A DNA stretch of 64,000 nt, from the NCBI RefSeq assembly GCF_014171595.1, contig NZ_CP050451.1, forward strand, positions 3,844,001 through 3,908,000, written 5' to 3'. This document shows, piece after piece, positions 29,105-40,290 of this stretch (positions are counted from its first letter, which is position 1; every line of letters starts with the position of its first letter). Origin of the DNA: Massilia sp. Se16.2.3 (GTDB lineage: Bacteria > Pseudomonadota > Gammaproteobacteria > Burkholderiales > Burkholderiaceae_D). Below the pieces are notes generated by a model. That model saw only the letters and a list, made by a program, of their open reading frames with translations. It had not been told where the DNA came from and did not search any database. Position numbers and translations under genes: made by a program.

Positions 29105-29450
29105 CTATTCCCACTCAATCGTCGCCGACGGCTTTCCCGGATTATCATAGCCAACGCGATTGATCCCGCGCACCTCGTTGATGATCCGGCTCGACACTTC
29201 ACCGAGCAGCGAGTTCGGCAAACGCGCCCACTGCGCCCTCATAAAGGCGGGCGTCGACACCCCGTACACTGCGACAACGTATTCTAGCTGCGCCCGTCGC
29301 CCATCACGCGGACCGACTTCGCCGCCAAGTCCACGGCTAACGCTTGGCTGGTCGCTTCGTACCAGGTCACTGGCGCCTTGCTGGCGTCTATATCGGCCAC
29401 TGGCGTCAGCTCGAACGGGTGTTGTGCAGTTCTTCGATAAAGGTGGCGAC
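29105..29450 (-). pseudogene. Decayed duplicate of the guaA 3' end
   Basis: Reads as the last ~110 residues of GMP synthase, with frame changes: [17 protein letters not shown], then SVRVMGDGR, then [19 protein letters not shown] and a final KPSATIEWE and stop. Intact guaA ends in almost the same sequence (KPPATIEWE). The DNA match starts exactly at the stop codon side (CCCACTCAATCGTCGCC in both). This is the pattern left when an element integrates in the guaA 3' end and brings its own replacement end. Confidence 0.85.
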
Positions 29451-29485
29451 TGGTTACCGTCGCAGACAGGTCTTTCCACCTTACT

Positions 29486-29812
29486 CTAGTCCTCCTCGAG
29501 ATACTTAATGACCGTTTGCACCTCTTTCGCGGCAACCTTCAGCAGATGTGAGTAACTCTCATGTCGTCGGGATATCTCATAGCTTTTCCCTTTAACGCCG
29601 ACCTCAAACACGACGGCAGAGGCATCCTCGTCGGGCTTTGCGACTACGGGGCACCAACCCGCATACGTAATATTTTCTATCTTCTGAAGCGGCGATTTTG
29701 TGGCGTTAATGATGTTTTGCGCATCCAATTTGCTTTGCGCGGCGATCACCCGCGTCGGCGCACCGTGGCCGTCGCGAAGGGAAAACTCGTACATTCTGGA
29801 CTTCGATGGCAT
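29486..29812 (-). CDS. Hypothetical protein between the two guaA ends
   Basis: 108 aa from MPSKSRMYEFSLRD, chosen because AGAGGAG stands at ideal distance upstream. A soluble protein with a basic N-terminal half (TRVIAAQSKLDAQNIINATK) and an acidic C-terminus ending KYLEED. Family not recognised. It is the only gene left between intact guaA and the duplicated guaA end, so it is probably a remaining cargo gene of the integrated element. Confidence 0.65.
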   Translation of the reverse strand: MPSKSRMYEFSLRDGHGAPTRVIAAQSKLDAQNIINATKSPLQKIENITYAGWCPVVAKPDEDASAVVFEVGVKGKSYEISRRHESYSHLLKVAAKEVQTVIKYLEED

Positions 29813-29957
29813 GGAATCTCCTCTGTGCCGTAAAATTTGGTATCGCAATGGAAAAGCCACAGAATAACCTTAGGCGGCCGAATATTATTCGATTTTCAAA
29901 GTTATGCCTCCATGTCACAGGGTTATTCATCCGCAGCGGAAGACTTATAGATTCGAG

Positions 29958-29978
29958 AAAACCCGCTGGAGCGGGTTT
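29958..29978 (-). terminator. Probable guaA terminator
   Basis: Stem AAACCCGCT-CCA-GCGGGTTT followed by TTC on the minus strand, 36 bp beyond the guaA stop. Confidence 0.65.
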
Positions 29979-30013
29979 CGGCGCTTCTTAAAATACCACT
30001 CCAGCAGCAATGT

Positions 30014-31624
30014 TCACTCCCACTCAATCGTCGCCGGCGGCTTCCCCGAAATATCATACACAACGCGATTCAGCCCACGGACTTCGTTGATGATCCGGTT
30101 CGACACCTTCCCCAGCAGCGAATGCGGCAGATGCGCCCATTGCGCCGTCATGAAGTCCAGCGTCTGCACCGCGCGCAGGGCCACCACGTATTCGTAGGTA
30201 CGCCCGTCGCCCATCACCCCCACCGATTTCACGGGCAGGAACACGGCAAACGCCTGGCTGGTCGCTTCGTACCAATTCACCGGCGCCTTGCCTGGGTCGA
30301 TACCGGCGACAGCCGGCAGCTCGAACGGCGTATTGCGCAGTTCTTCAATGAAGATGGCGTCGGCTTCGCGCAGCAGGTCGGCGTATTCCTTTTTCACTTC
30401 GCCGAGGATGCGCACGCCCAGGCCCGGGCCCGGGAACGGGTGGCGGTAGACCATGTTGTGCGGCAGGCCGAGGGCGACGCCGAGTTTGCGCACTTCGTCC
30501 TTGAACAGTTCGCGCAGCGGTTCCAGCAGTTTCAAATTCAGGGTTTCCGGCAGGCCGCCCACGTTGTGGTGGCTCTTGATGGTCTGGCCTTTTTTACCTT
30601 TACCGGCCGATTCGATCACGTCCGGATAGATCGTGCCCTGCGCCAGCCATTTGGCATTGGTCAGCTTGCCGGCTTCGACCTGGAAGACTTCGACGAATTC
30701 GCGGCCGATGATTTTGCGCTTCTGCTCGGGGTCGGTGACGCCGGCCAGGTGCCCAAGGAACTGCGCTTCGGCATCGACGCGGATGACTTTGACGCCCAGG
30801 TTCTTCGAGAACATGTCCATCACCATCTTGCCCTCGTCCTTGCGCAGCAAGCCGTGGTCGACGAATACGCAGGTGAGCTGGTCGCCGATGGCGCGGTGGA
30901 TCAGGGCTGCGGCCACCGACGAATCGACGCCGCCAGATAAACCCAGGATGACGTCGTCGCTGCCGACCTGCGCGCGGATCTTTTCGACGGCTTCGCTGAT
31001 GTAGTCCGGCATGTTCCAGTCGGATTTGCAGCCGCAGATTTCGTGGACGAAACGGCCGATGATGGCTTCGCCTTGCGTCGTGTGCGTCACTTCCGGGTGG
31101 AATTGCAGGGCGTAAAAGCGGCGGTCTTCGTCGGCCATGCCGGCGACGGGGCAGCTGTCGGTGGAGCCCATCAGTTTGAAGCCTTGCGGCATTTCCAGGA
31201 CCTTGTCGCCGTGGCTCATCCAGACCTTCAGCATGCCGTGGCCTTCATCGGTGACGAAGTCGTTGATGCCGTTCAGCAGTTTGGTGTGGCCGCGGGCGCG
31301 GACCTCGGCGTAGCCGAATTCGCGTACCTTGCCGTTTTCGACCTTGCCGCCGAGCTGGGCGGCCATGGTTTGCATGCCGTAGCAGATGCCGAGCACGGGG
31401 ACGCCGAGCTCGAAGACGGCTTGCGGGGCGCGTGGGGAGTCGCCTTCCAGGGTGGAGTTGTGGCTGCCCGAGAGGATGACGCCGGCGGCACCGTAGTTGC
31501 GCACGAAGTCATCGCCGATGTCGTAGGGAAAAACCTCGGAGAAGACGCCGGCGTCGCGGACGCGGCGGGCGATGAGTTGGGTGACCTGGGAGCCGAAGTC
31601 GAGGATGAGGATTTTGGAGTGCAT
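30014..31624 (-). CDS. guaA: GMP synthase (glutamine-hydrolysing)
   Basis: Last step of GMP synthesis: XMP, glutamine and ATP to GMP. 536 aa from [20 protein letters not shown]. The class I glutamine amidotransferase domain has the nucleophile elbow GICYGMQT and the His/Glu pair in QFHPEVTHT; the ATP-pyrophosphatase domain has [16 protein letters not shown]; the C-terminal dimerisation domain ends KPPATIEWE. All catalytic residues are visible. It follows guaB on the same strand with about 195 bp between them. Its 3' end served as an integration site, since a decayed duplicate of that end lies 560 bp further on. Confidence 0.97.
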   Translation of the reverse strand: MHSKILILDFGSQVTQLIARRVRDAGVFSEVFPYDIGDDFVRNYGAAGVILSGSHNSTLEGDSPRAPQAVFELGVPVLGICYGMQTMAAQLGGKVENGKVREFGYAEVRARGHTKLLNGINDFVTDEGHGMLKVWMSHGDKVLEMPQGFKLMGSTDSCPVAGMADEDRRFYALQFHPEVTHTTQGEAIIGRFVHEICGCKSDWNMPDYISEAVEKIRAQVGSDDVILGLSGGVDSSVAAALIHRAIGDQLTCVFVDHGLLRKDEGKMVMDMFSKNLGVKVIRVDAEAQFLGHLAGVTDPEQKRKIIGREFVEVFQVEAGKLTNAKWLAQGTIYPDVIESAGKGKKGQTIKSHHNVGGLPETLNLKLLEPLRELFKDEVRKLGVALGLPHNMVYRHPFPGPGLGVRILGEVKKEYADLLREADAIFIEELRNTPFELPAVAGIDPGKAPVNWYEATSQAFAVFLPVKSVGVMGDGRTYEYVVALRAVQTLDFMTAQWAHLPHSLLGKVSNRIINEVRGLNRVVYDISGKPPATIEWE

Positions 31625-31694
31625 TGGGGCAGTCAAAAAGAGTAAGAATTTTTGGTCGCAGGTGGGTGACGCGTCGCGGGGTTTCACATCGTGA

Positions 31695-31720
31695 TACCGC
31701 GTGGGCGGAGCCCACCCTAC
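31695..31720. repeat. GTGGGC..GCCCACCCTAC palindromic repeat, copy between guaB and guaA
   Basis: CGCGTGGGCGGAGCCCACCC followed by TACG; same family as at 36796-36874 and near 44010-44095. Confidence 0.6.
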
Positions 31721-31792
31721 GATTCGGGGCCGATCCAGCAGAATGGCAAGCGCATATTCGTGGCCGATTCAACGGCCGGGCAAGCGCATACA

Positions 31793-31818
31793 AAAAGCGG
31801 CCTTCCGGCCGCTTCTCG
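31793..31818 (-). terminator. guaB terminator
   Basis: Stem AAGCGGCC-GGAA-GGCCGCTT followed by TTTG on the minus strand, directly behind the guaB stop. Confidence 0.8.
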
Positions 31819-31819
31819 A

Positions 31820-33289
<1,470 letters not shown>

Positions 33290-33430
33290 CTATAGGCGCA
33301 AAAGCGAATTATACAGAAAGCAGCGAAATCCGTCGCACGTTGGTAAAAATATGACCGCCAAGTCAGGTCCTGATTGACAGCGCTGCCCGATCATGGCGAA
33401 ATCGTGTAGTTACGTAAGGAAATATTCTTC

Positions 33431-33958
33431 ATGAGCTCATTGCCGTCCCTGTCGCCCCGTTTGGCCGCCCTCGCCCTCTTCTTCTGTGCAGGTCTGGCCC
33501 AGGCGCAATTCGTCTGGATCGCCCCGAACGGCACCCGTCATTACTCCGACCAGCCCCCTCCTCCCGGTACGCCGGCCTCCAGAATCCTGAAGTCGCCGCG
33601 CGGTGCCGCGCCGGCCCAAGTCATGCCGCCAGCCGAGGCAGGCGCGGACGCGCCGGCCGAGAAGCCGGCCGAGAAGCCGGTCGAGAAGCCGAAGCCACCG
33701 ACCCTGGCCGATCGCGAACGCGACTACGTCAAGCGCGGCAAGGAGCGCGCGGAAGCCGAGAAGAAGGAACAGGACGGCGCGAAAAAGGCCGCTGCGCGGG
33801 TGAAGCATTGCGAAGAAGTACGGAGCGTGAGCCGCCTGTACGATTCGGGCATCCGCATCAGCGAAGTCGGGCCGGACGGCGAAAAGCGTTTCATCAGCGA
33901 CGCCGAGCGCGCCGAGCGCAAGGCGCGTGCCGACGCAGCGATGAGCGAGTGCCGCTGA
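33431..33958 (+). CDS. DUF4124-domain secreted protein
   Basis: 175 aa. A Sec signal peptide (LAALALFFCAGLAQAQ) is followed by the DUF4124 pattern FVWIAPNGTRHYSDQPPPPG near residues 27-47, common in proteobacterial envelope proteins of unknown role. A Pro/Ala/Glu/Lys repeat stretch (EKPAEKPVEKPKPP) and a charged helical region with two Cys (VKHCEEVRS and MSECR) complete it. AAGGAAA precedes the ATG. Periplasmic location is expected. Divergent from guaB. Confidence 0.8.
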   Translation: MSSLPSLSPRLAALALFFCAGLAQAQFVWIAPNGTRHYSDQPPPPGTPASRILKSPRGAAPAQVMPPAEAGADAPAEKPAEKPVEKPKPPTLADRERDYVKRGKERAEAEKKEQDGAKKAAARVKHCEEVRSVSRLYDSGIRISEVGPDGEKRFISDAERAERKARADAAMSECR

Positions 33959-34010
33959 GCTCACCCAGCCCTGTCGTGTGAACCGGTAGCCCGGGCTTGC
34001 AGCCCGGGGC

Positions 34011-35230
34011 TTACCCCAAGCTCCCCTTCGCCCCGCCAGCCTTGCGCCGCACCGTGACCGCGCTGCGGGTCGGCGGCGCACTGACGACGCGGTTGCGCCC
34101 GCCTGCCTTGGCGTCATACAGGGCGGCATCCGCCCGTTCAATCAGCTCGGCCAAACTCTCGCCGGGTTCGAGCGTGGCAACGCCGATACTCACCGTATGC
34201 GCCACCCGCACGCCCGCCGGCGCCAGCGCGGTCGAACCGTCGAGCGCGCTTCGCAGGCGCTCGGCGACGGTCGCGGCCGTGCGGGCATCGGCGTCCGGCA
34301 GCAGCACCGGGAATTCCTCGCCGCCCATGCGTGCGCAGCAGTCGACCTGGCGAATCACCTCCTGCGTATGCTTGACCATGTCGCGCAGCACCGGTCGCCG
34401 ACGGCGTGGCCATGGGTGTCGTTGATGCGCTTGAAGTGGTCGGCATCGAAGATCAGCAGCGACAGGTCCGCGTCCTTGCGCAGCGTGCGTGCGTGCTCGC
34501 GCTCGGCGAAGCGGAAGAAGGCGCGGCGCGACCAGGCGCCGGTCAGGTGGTCGTGGTCGGCATCGTAGGCGGTTTCGCGCAGCACCCGGGCATTGGCCAT
34601 CATCACCGCACCCAGCGTCAGGGCCGGCAGCGCCAGCGCGCCGACGGCCAGGAAACCCACGTTCCAGGCCGATGGGTCGAGGAAGGGCAGCTGGGTATTG
34701 AGCTTCGGCGTAATTTGCAGCCCGTAATAGGCCACGCGCGCGCCGTGGCAGATGGCCAGGAAGTAAGCCGCGCGACGGGTGAACCGGAAGGCGTAGCGCA
34801 GACGGGGCTCGCCCGTGGTGGGAATGCTCAGGCCGATGGCCACGCAGAGCGCAGCCTGGAAGCTCGACACCAGCACCGAGCGGATGGGCAGCGCGTCGAC
34901 GCCGAAGTGAAAGAGTGCAAGGCCGGCGAGCGTCGCCATCAGCGCCGCGGCCAGGCGCCCGTTCGGCACCGGCAGCGCAAAGTGGCGGCGAAAGCCAACG
35001 TACATGACGGCAATCGACCCGAGGTAACAGGTATTCGCGACTTCGATCGAGAGGAAGTCGGGCAATACGCCACGCGAGGCGAACAGCAGGATCGCCATGA
35101 CTTCCAGGGCATTGGCCTGGCCCCACTCGCGTATGCCGGCCACCCCACTGTCCCTGAGTGAGGACAGTACCAGCAACATCACGACCGACAAGGCGGTCGT
35201 CACCAACAGCAGACTCAGAATACTCAGCAT
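34011..35230 (-). CDS. Membrane diguanylate cyclase (GGDEF), one frameshift
   Basis: Makes the second messenger c-di-GMP. 406 aa if corrected. The N-terminal half contains about seven hydrophobic helices (MLSILSLLLVTTALSVVML, then GFLAVGALALPALTLGAV). The GGDEF domain starts DADHDHLTGAWSRRAFF; the active site is CARMGGEEFPVLL, intact, and the end is LYDAKAGGRNRV. The frame breaks inside GHAVGDR at 34391-34392, where CC should be CCC; with the extra base the gene has 407 codons. No inhibitory RxxD motif is obvious before the active site. The start could also lie upstream at 35293. Confidence 0.85.
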
Positions 35231-35449
35231 GTCGACATCGAAAGGCAGAAGGCGGCACGGCGCCGGACTCCGGCGTACCCGATTAGGGTGCAAGGAGGCA
35301 AGCCATCGATACTAGCAAGTTTCTTTTTTATATGATTTTCGGTAGGAATGAGGCGAAAACCGGGGGTGGCGCCAGCCAGGCCCGAGCGGCGTGGCTGCCC
35401 TCGCCGGCCGCGGGTGCGGGGTGCGCTCGGGCGGGGCGTCCGCGGCGCC

Positions 35450-35770
35450 TCAGGCTGCAGGACGTGCGGCCGCGGCGTCCTTCTTGGCGGCACGCTTGCG
35501 GCGCGAGTCTTTCGGGTCGGCTACCAGAGGCCGGTAGATTTCGATGCGGTCGCGCTCGCGCAGTACCGTGTCGAGGGTTTTCTTCTTTGCGTAGATGCCG
35601 ACCGGCTGGGTGACCAGGTTGATGTCCGGATAGGCCGCCAGCACGCCGGAGAGCTCGATGGCCTGGCCGATTGTCGTGCCGGGCGCTACCCGCAAGGCCT
35701 TGAGGAACTCGTCCTTCGCGGTGGCGTAGCAGACATGGACCTGGACGGTCTCGGCCAGCGGTTCAGCCAT
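35450..35770 (-). CDS. rnfH: RnfH family protein
   Basis: 106 aa ubiquitin-like fold protein of the RnfH/UPF0125 family; cellular role unclear despite its name. Typical features are VQVHVCYATAKDEFLKAL, then VGIYAKKKTLDTVLRERDRIEIYRPLVADPK, which I give here in outline only: the strand VGIYAKKKTL and the strand RIEIYRPL flank the conserved Arg-Asp pair. The C-terminus is a basic Ala/Lys tail. It overlaps the end of ratA by 8 bp, the standard ratA-rnfH arrangement next to smpB. Confidence 0.9.
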   Translation of the reverse strand: MAEPLAETVQVHVCYATAKDEFLKALRVAPGTTIGQAIELSGVLAAYPDINLVTQPVGIYAKKKTLDTVLRERDRIEIYRPLVADPKDSRRKRAAKKDAAAARPAA

Positions 35771-36194
35771 ACACCGCCTCGGCGCGCTTGCAGAAGGAGT
35801 CGACCATGCTGTTGGCGATCATGCCGAACACGGGGCCGACCAGCTGCTCGAGGATGATGCTGGAGAACTCGTAATGCATGTCGAAGTCGATCTTGCAGGC
35901 GTCGGCGCGCAGGGCCTTGAAGTTCCAGGTGCCCTCCAGCATCTTGAAGGGGCCGTCGACGAGGTGCATCTTCATCTGCGTCGGACGCAGGTTGTGGTTC
36001 GAGGTGGTGAAGCTCTGCTTGACGCCGTGGAAGTTGATGCCGAGACTGGCCACCAGCTTGTCCTCGGTGCGCTCGATCAGCTTGACGCCGTTGCACCAGG
36101 GGAGGAACTTTGGATAATCTTCCACTTTCGCCACCAGATCGAACATCTGTTCGGCGCTATATCCGAGGAAAACTGATTTGTGCACTACTGCCAT
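35763..36194 (-). CDS. ratA: RatA/coenzyme Q-binding (START-like) protein
   Basis: 143 aa member of the COQ10/RatA family: a START-like lipid-binding fold, with the family opening KSVFLGYSAEQMFDLVAKVE and PKFLPWCNGV. E. coli RatA was reported to block 70S ribosome assembly, while mitochondrial homologues bind ubiquinone, so either role is possible. It is divergent from smpB with less than 100 bp between, and overlaps rnfH downstream; this three-gene neighbourhood is conserved in proteobacteria. Confidence 0.92.
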   Translation of the reverse strand: MAVVHKSVFLGYSAEQMFDLVAKVEDYPKFLPWCNGVKLIERTEDKLVASLGINFHGVKQSFTTSNHNLRPTQMKMHLVDGPFKMLEGTWNFKALRADACKIDFDMHYEFSSIILEQLVGPVFGMIANSMVDSFCKRAEAVYG

Positions 36195-36292
36195 TGGTCA
36201 ACCGTTTGTTATGATGTTGGACAAGTTGCATTTTGCACTCTTCACGAGTGCGGCAGCGCTAGTTTAACCGACCCGCGGATTTTCGCTATTTC

Positions 36293-36742
36293 ATGAGCAT
36301 CGCTGACAATAAAAAAGCATTTTTCGACTACTTCATCGAGGACCGTTACGAAGCGGGCCTGGTGCTCGAGGGCTGGGAAGTCAAGGCCATTCGCGAAGGA
36401 CGCGTGAACATCAAGGAAGCCTACGTGGTCGTGCGCGGCGACGAGCTGTTCCTGTTCGGCTGCCACGTCAGCGCCCTGACCACCGCCTCGTCCTTCAGCC
36501 ACCCCGAAGCGCTGCGCACCCGCAAGCTGCTGCTGCACCGTGCCGAAATCGACAAGCTGCGGGGCAAGGTCGAGCGCTCCGGCTATACGCTGGTGCCGCT
36601 CAACCTGCACTACAAGGGCGGCCGCGTGAAGTGCGAAGTGGGTCTTGCCAAGGGCAAGAAGCAGCACGACAAGCGTGCCACCGAGAAGGATCGCGACGCC
36701 AAGCGCGAAGTGCAGTCGGCGTTGAAGACGCACCGGCGGTAA
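36293..36742 (+). CDS. smpB: SsrA-binding protein SmpB
   Basis: tmRNA partner for rescue of stalled ribosomes. 149 aa, normal length. Starts [20 protein letters not shown]; the OB-fold core has [19 protein letters not shown] and the basic C-terminal tail reads [16 protein letters not shown], which inserts in the decoding centre. No tmRNA gene was found in the window. Divergent from ratA. Confidence 0.97.
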   Translation: MSIADNKKAFFDYFIEDRYEAGLVLEGWEVKAIREGRVNIKEAYVVVRGDELFLFGCHVSALTTASSFSHPEALRTRKLLLHRAEIDKLRGKVERSGYTLVPLNLHYKGGRVKCEVGLAKGKKQHDKRATEKDRDAKREVQSALKTHRR

Positions 36743-36795
36743 TTGCCCGCGCGAGACGCGGGCGCGAGTTGCGGAAACGACGCGTTGGATCACCT

Positions 36796-36874
36796 GGCGA
36801 CACCGCGTGGGCACAAGTGCCCACCCTACAAACGCAACTTTCGTAGGGTGGGCACTTGTGCCCACGCGGTGTCA
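36796..36874. repeat. Long inverted pair of the GTGGGC/GCCCAC repeat
   Basis: CACCGCGTGGGCACAAGTGC (left) and its reverse complement on the right, separated by CAAACGCAACTTTCG; each half is itself palindromic (GTGGGCAC..GTGCCCAC). Between smpB and the convergent transporter gene, it could also act as bidirectional terminator. Confidence 0.8.
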
Positions 36875-36915
36875 TCGCCCGAAACCCGGCGCCGGAACCA
36901 CGACGCCCAACTCCA

Positions 36916-38082
36916 TCACGCCAGCTTGCTCGCCCGCCAGGCTGCAAAGCTGAGCACCAGCCCCGCCCCCACCCCGCAGGCCAGCTTGAACGCGCTCTCG
37001 AACAGCAGCGGCGCCACCAGCCCCGACACCAGCGCGAACGACATCATCTGGATGAAACCCAGCATCGACGAGGCCAGCCCGCGGTTGTCCGGGAACAGCC
37101 CCAGCGCATTCATCTGCACCGCCGGCATCGCCACGGCGAGACCAAAGGTATAGATCGCCAGCGGCAGCACCGCCCAGGGCACACTTGCGGCGAAAAAGGC
37201 GTTGTAGCCGATATTGAGCACGCTTGCCACCAGCATGGTGCCGAACCCGATCCACTTCATGCGCCCGGCCGGCATCTTCGACGCCCGTTTGCCACCCCAG
37301 GCCGACCCGAGCACCATGCCGCCGATCAGCGGGATGAACATCCACGCGAACGCCGTCTCCGGCAGGCCGAGGATGACCATCACGAAGTTGGCGGCCGACC
37401 CGATATACAACGACAGGCCGCCGAAAGCGAAGCCCACCGACAGCGACAGCAGCAGGAACTGCGGATGGCGCAGCACCTTCAGGTAGTTGCGCGCGATCGT
37501 GCCGGGGTGGAAAGCATGGCGCTTCTCGACCGGCAGGCTTTCCGGCAGCAGGCGCCAGGTGAGTACGATCAGGAGGATGCCAAAGGCGGCCAGGAACCAG
37601 AAGGTCGAGCGCCAGCCGAAGTGCACGTGCAGCCAGCCGCCCAGCACGGGCGCGATGGCCGGCGCCAGGCCGAACACCATCATGATGTGCGACATCATCT
37701 TCTGCGCCTGCGGCCCTTCGAAACGGTCCTGCACGATGGCCTGGCCGATCACCGAGCCGGCACCAGCCGAGAGCCCTTGCAGCGCGCGGCAGGCCAGCAG
37801 GAAGCCGAAGGTGGGTGCGAATGCCGCGCCGACCGAGGCAATCGTGTAGAGCACCAGGGCGACCATGATCACGCGGCGCCGGCCGAAGGAATCGGACAGG
37901 GTGCCGTAGAACAGCATCATGAAGGCAAAGCAGAACAGGAACACCGACAGGGTCTGCTGCACGGCCACCGGCCCGACGCCGAAGTCGCGCCCGATGGCGG
38001 GCATGGACGGCAGATAGGTGTCGATGGCGAGGGCGCCGGCCATGCCCAGGCAGGCAAGGACGACGGTGAGGATTCTGTACAT
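36916..38082 (-). CDS. Bcr/CflA-type MFS drug efflux transporter
   Basis: 388 aa inner-membrane exporter with twelve predicted helices. Family features are the opening DTYLPSMPAIGRDF after the first helix, the loop motif LSDSFGRRRVIM between helices 2 and 3 and the helix 5 antiporter motif AIAPVLGGWLHVHFGWRSTF. Proton-driven export of bicyclomycin, chloramphenicol or sulfonamides is known for the family; substrate here unknown. The gene stands alone between the inverted repeat and the signal peptidase gene. Confidence 0.9.
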   Translation of the reverse strand: MYRILTVVLACLGMAGALAIDTYLPSMPAIGRDFGVGPVAVQQTLSVFLFCFAFMMLFYGTLSDSFGRRRVIMVALVLYTIASVGAAFAPTFGFLLACRALQGLSAGAGSVIGQAIVQDRFEGPQAQKMMSHIMMVFGLAPAIAPVLGGWLHVHFGWRSTFWFLAAFGILLIVLTWRLLPESLPVEKRHAFHPGTIARNYLKVLRHPQFLLLSLSVGFAFGGLSLYIGSAANFVMVILGLPETAFAWMFIPLIGGMVLGSAWGGKRASKMPAGRMKWIGFGTMLVASVLNIGYNAFFAASVPWAVLPLAIYTFGLAVAMPAVQMNALGLFPDNRGLASSMLGFIQMMSFALVSGLVAPLLFESAFKLACGVGAGLVLSFAAWRASKLA

Positions 38083-38247
38083 GGGAGGCTTTCGAAAACG
38101 AAGGCGCCGCCAGGCAGTAACGGGGCGGCGCGCGAGCCGGAATTGTACAGTTATTCGACGTTTGCCACAGGCGAGGGCCGCGGTGGCTGGCTGGAGGTCA
38201 AGCGCCGCGGGAGGCCAAGGGCGAGCGGCGCGGTACCCGCATGCGCC

Positions 38248-38923
38248 TTACTTCGTGTCGCCCAGCGCCATGCCGAAGCGCTCGAAACGCGGAGCCCAGT
38301 TGCCCAGGGTATCGGCCGACACCAGCACGCGCACCGCGCGGCCGATCAGGAGTTCGCGCGGCACGAAACCGATGTAGCGCGAGTCGGCGCTGTTGTCGCG
38401 GTTATCGCCCAGCATCAGGTACTGGTCCGGCGGCACCGTCACGGGACCGAAGTTCTTGCGCGCCGACACCGCTCCCGGGATGATCTGGATCGTGCGCGCG
38501 TGGCCGCCGAGCGACTCGTGCAGGCGCAGCGCCTCCACCGGCTGCGTGCCGATCGCCTCGACCCCGGCGCGGCGCGTCGTAGTCGGCGCCCTCCCCGTTG
38601 ATATACAGGCGCTCGTTGCGCAGTTCGACCCGGTCGCCCGGCAGCGCCACCAGGCGCTTGATCAGGCGGGTGCCATCCAGGGGCGAGCTGAAGGTGACGA
38701 CATCGCCGCGCTGCGGCTCGCCCGTGTGGGCCAGGACGTGGTCGGTCAGCGGCACCTTCACGTTGAAGGCCAGCCGGTTCACGAAGACGACGTCCCCTTC
38801 GAGCAGGTTCGGCCGCATCGACGCCGAGGGAATCGGATTCCAGTCCGCGACGGCCGTGCGGAACACGCCGAAAAGCAACATAAACAGCAAAAAGCCTTTG
38901 TTGGCGCGGATGAAACTCTTCAT
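38248..38923 (-). CDS. lepB: Signal peptidase I (one frameshift)
   Basis: Cleaves Sec signal peptides at the outer face of the inner membrane. 224 aa if corrected. One N-terminal helix (GFLLFMLLFGVFRTAVAD), catalytic Ser in NPIPSASMRPNLLEGD, catalytic Lys in GTRLIKRLVALPGDR and box E in LGDNRDNSADSRYIG. The frame breaks at 38570-38572 (one G too many), between YINGEGADYDA and AGVEAIGTQPVEALR; removal of one base gives 225 codons. It is shorter than E. coli LepB (324 aa), with a single membrane anchor. It is not beside lepA/rnc, so it may be a secondary copy. Confidence 0.88.
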
Positions 38924-39218
38924 GACAGACTCCCTTTGTGGTTGGTATGGGAGACCTTATACCGGGGGCGACTTTGGCGGGGCTTAAGGTTTGGACAACA
39001 TCAGTCTGGCTTAAGAATTCGGAGAATGGACCAGTCGACACGTCAAGCTTGCGTCGTCAGCGGACCTGCAATCGAGAGCAGTGGAGGTCAGCGAAAATTT
39101 TCGTAATAGCAACACTTCAGGTACACTGATCATGTATGGACGTCTGCTGTCAGAGAGCAGCAGGCGTTTGCACACGCCTGAAGAGGCGTGAGCGTTCGCC
39201 AAAATTTGTATTCATCAC

Positions 39219-39527
39219 ATGAAAAAAATAATCGTGCTGGTCATCCTCGCGGCGCTGGCCTGGAGCGCTTACGACAGGTATCAGCGAAACGCCGAACAGC
39301 GACAAATAGCGCAAGAACATGCCGTCGAGGTGGATGATCCCGATGAGGATATTCGTGCGATCGATTTCAAACATGTTAGCCAACCGGCGTTCGCCTGCGA
39401 CGGCCGTACTCACTGCAGCCAAATGACATCGTGTGACGAAGCAAAATATTTCGTCGATCACTGCCCTGACGTCAAAATGGATGGCGATCATGATGGCGTC
39501 CCATGTGAACAGCAGTGGTGCAGTTGA
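39219..39527 (+). CDS. Excalibur calcium-binding domain protein
   Basis: 102 aa. An N-terminal hydrophobic helix (KKIIVLVILAALAWSAYDRY) anchors or exports it; the C-terminal Excalibur domain has CDGRTHCSQMTSCDEAKYF and MDGDHDGVPCEQQWC, with six Cys and the DxDxDG calcium loop. Elsewhere this domain is often fused to a cold-shock domain plus DUF1294; here it is free. Location periplasmic or membrane. It is convergent with the phosphatase gene, stops 20 bp apart. Confidence 0.88.
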   Translation: MKKIIVLVILAALAWSAYDRYQRNAEQRQIAQEHAVEVDDPDEDIRAIDFKHVSQPAFACDGRTHCSQMTSCDEAKYFVDHCPDVKMDGDHDGVPCEQQWCS

Positions 39528-39543
39528 CCGCCACGGCAGACGG

Positions 39544-40236
39544 TCAATTGATCTGCTTTAGGGTCAGCGCCCGCCCAAACACCGCACCTGTATCAATGTA
39601 GTGCACGTTCCCCAGCGACATCGGCCGCAGCACGGGCGTGTGCCCGACAAATACCCGGTCGACACCCCCGACACCCGCGTCATCCATGGCCGTAATACGC
39701 TCACGGCTGAGCAGACATACTTCCGCGATTGCCGATGCGTCGTCGCCGCCCAGTTCCGACACCATCTCCTCCCAGGAATCGAATGGACAGTCAGCGTGGA
39801 CAATGCCGACCAGGCCTGAGGGCGTCTCCACTTCCAGCGCGATGGGCAGCGCCTCGAACTGGGCGGCAATCTCGATCTGGCGCGCATAATCGAGGTCGAG
39901 GAACCAGGCCCCGCCGTAGATCCGGTAGTCGTCCGGATCGACGTTGCCCTCGAGGTAATCGATCGCAAACTGTTCGTGATTGCCGCGTACGGCGTGGAAC
40001 CATGGACGGCCGAGCCAGTCCACCACGCCCAGCGACTCGGGACCACGATCGACCAGGTCGCCGACGCTGAACAGGCGATCGCTGTCCGGATCGAACTTCA
40101 GCCGATCCAGCTCGGCCGACAGTTTGCTGAAGCACCCATGCACGTCGCCGACGACGAAATCACGGCCGTGCTGGTTTGCATGCACACGCTGAACGGAAAC
40201 AGGCATAGAAGTAAGCGCATTCGTTTGTAGAGACAA
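39544..40236 (-). CDS. PP1/PP2A-like metallophosphoesterase (Ser/Thr protein phosphatase or Ap4A hydrolase type)
   Basis: 230 aa single-domain phosphoesterase. Metal ligands are in FVVGDVHGCFSKL (near 29), FSVGDLVDRGPES (near 58), VRGNHEQF (near 84), IVHADCP and VFVGHTPVL, the full PPP-family set. Lambda phosphatase and PrpA/PrpB have the same layout. Substrate may be phosphoprotein or dinucleoside polyphosphate. A start at MPVSVQRV (residue 11) is possible. Isolated gene. Confidence 0.85.
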   Translation of the reverse strand: MSLQTNALTSMPVSVQRVHANQHGRDFVVGDVHGCFSKLSAELDRLKFDPDSDRLFSVGDLVDRGPESLGVVDWLGRPWFHAVRGNHEQFAIDYLEGNVDPDDYRIYGGAWFLDLDYARQIEIAAQFEALPIALEVETPSGLVGIVHADCPFDSWEEMVSELGGDDASAIAEVCLLSRERITAMDDAGVGGVDRVFVGHTPVLRPMSLGNVHYIDTGAVFGRALTLKQIN

Positions 40237-40290
40237 CCCTCAGGATAATCGCCGGTGCGACGGCTGCTGTCGCATCGCGTCCTCAAGCCG

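Noticed and set aside
38924..39218. Possible small gene or RNA in the lepB-Excalibur spacer
   Set aside because: Only short frames and a weak hairpin (CTGCTGTC..GAGCAGCAG); nothing supports a product.
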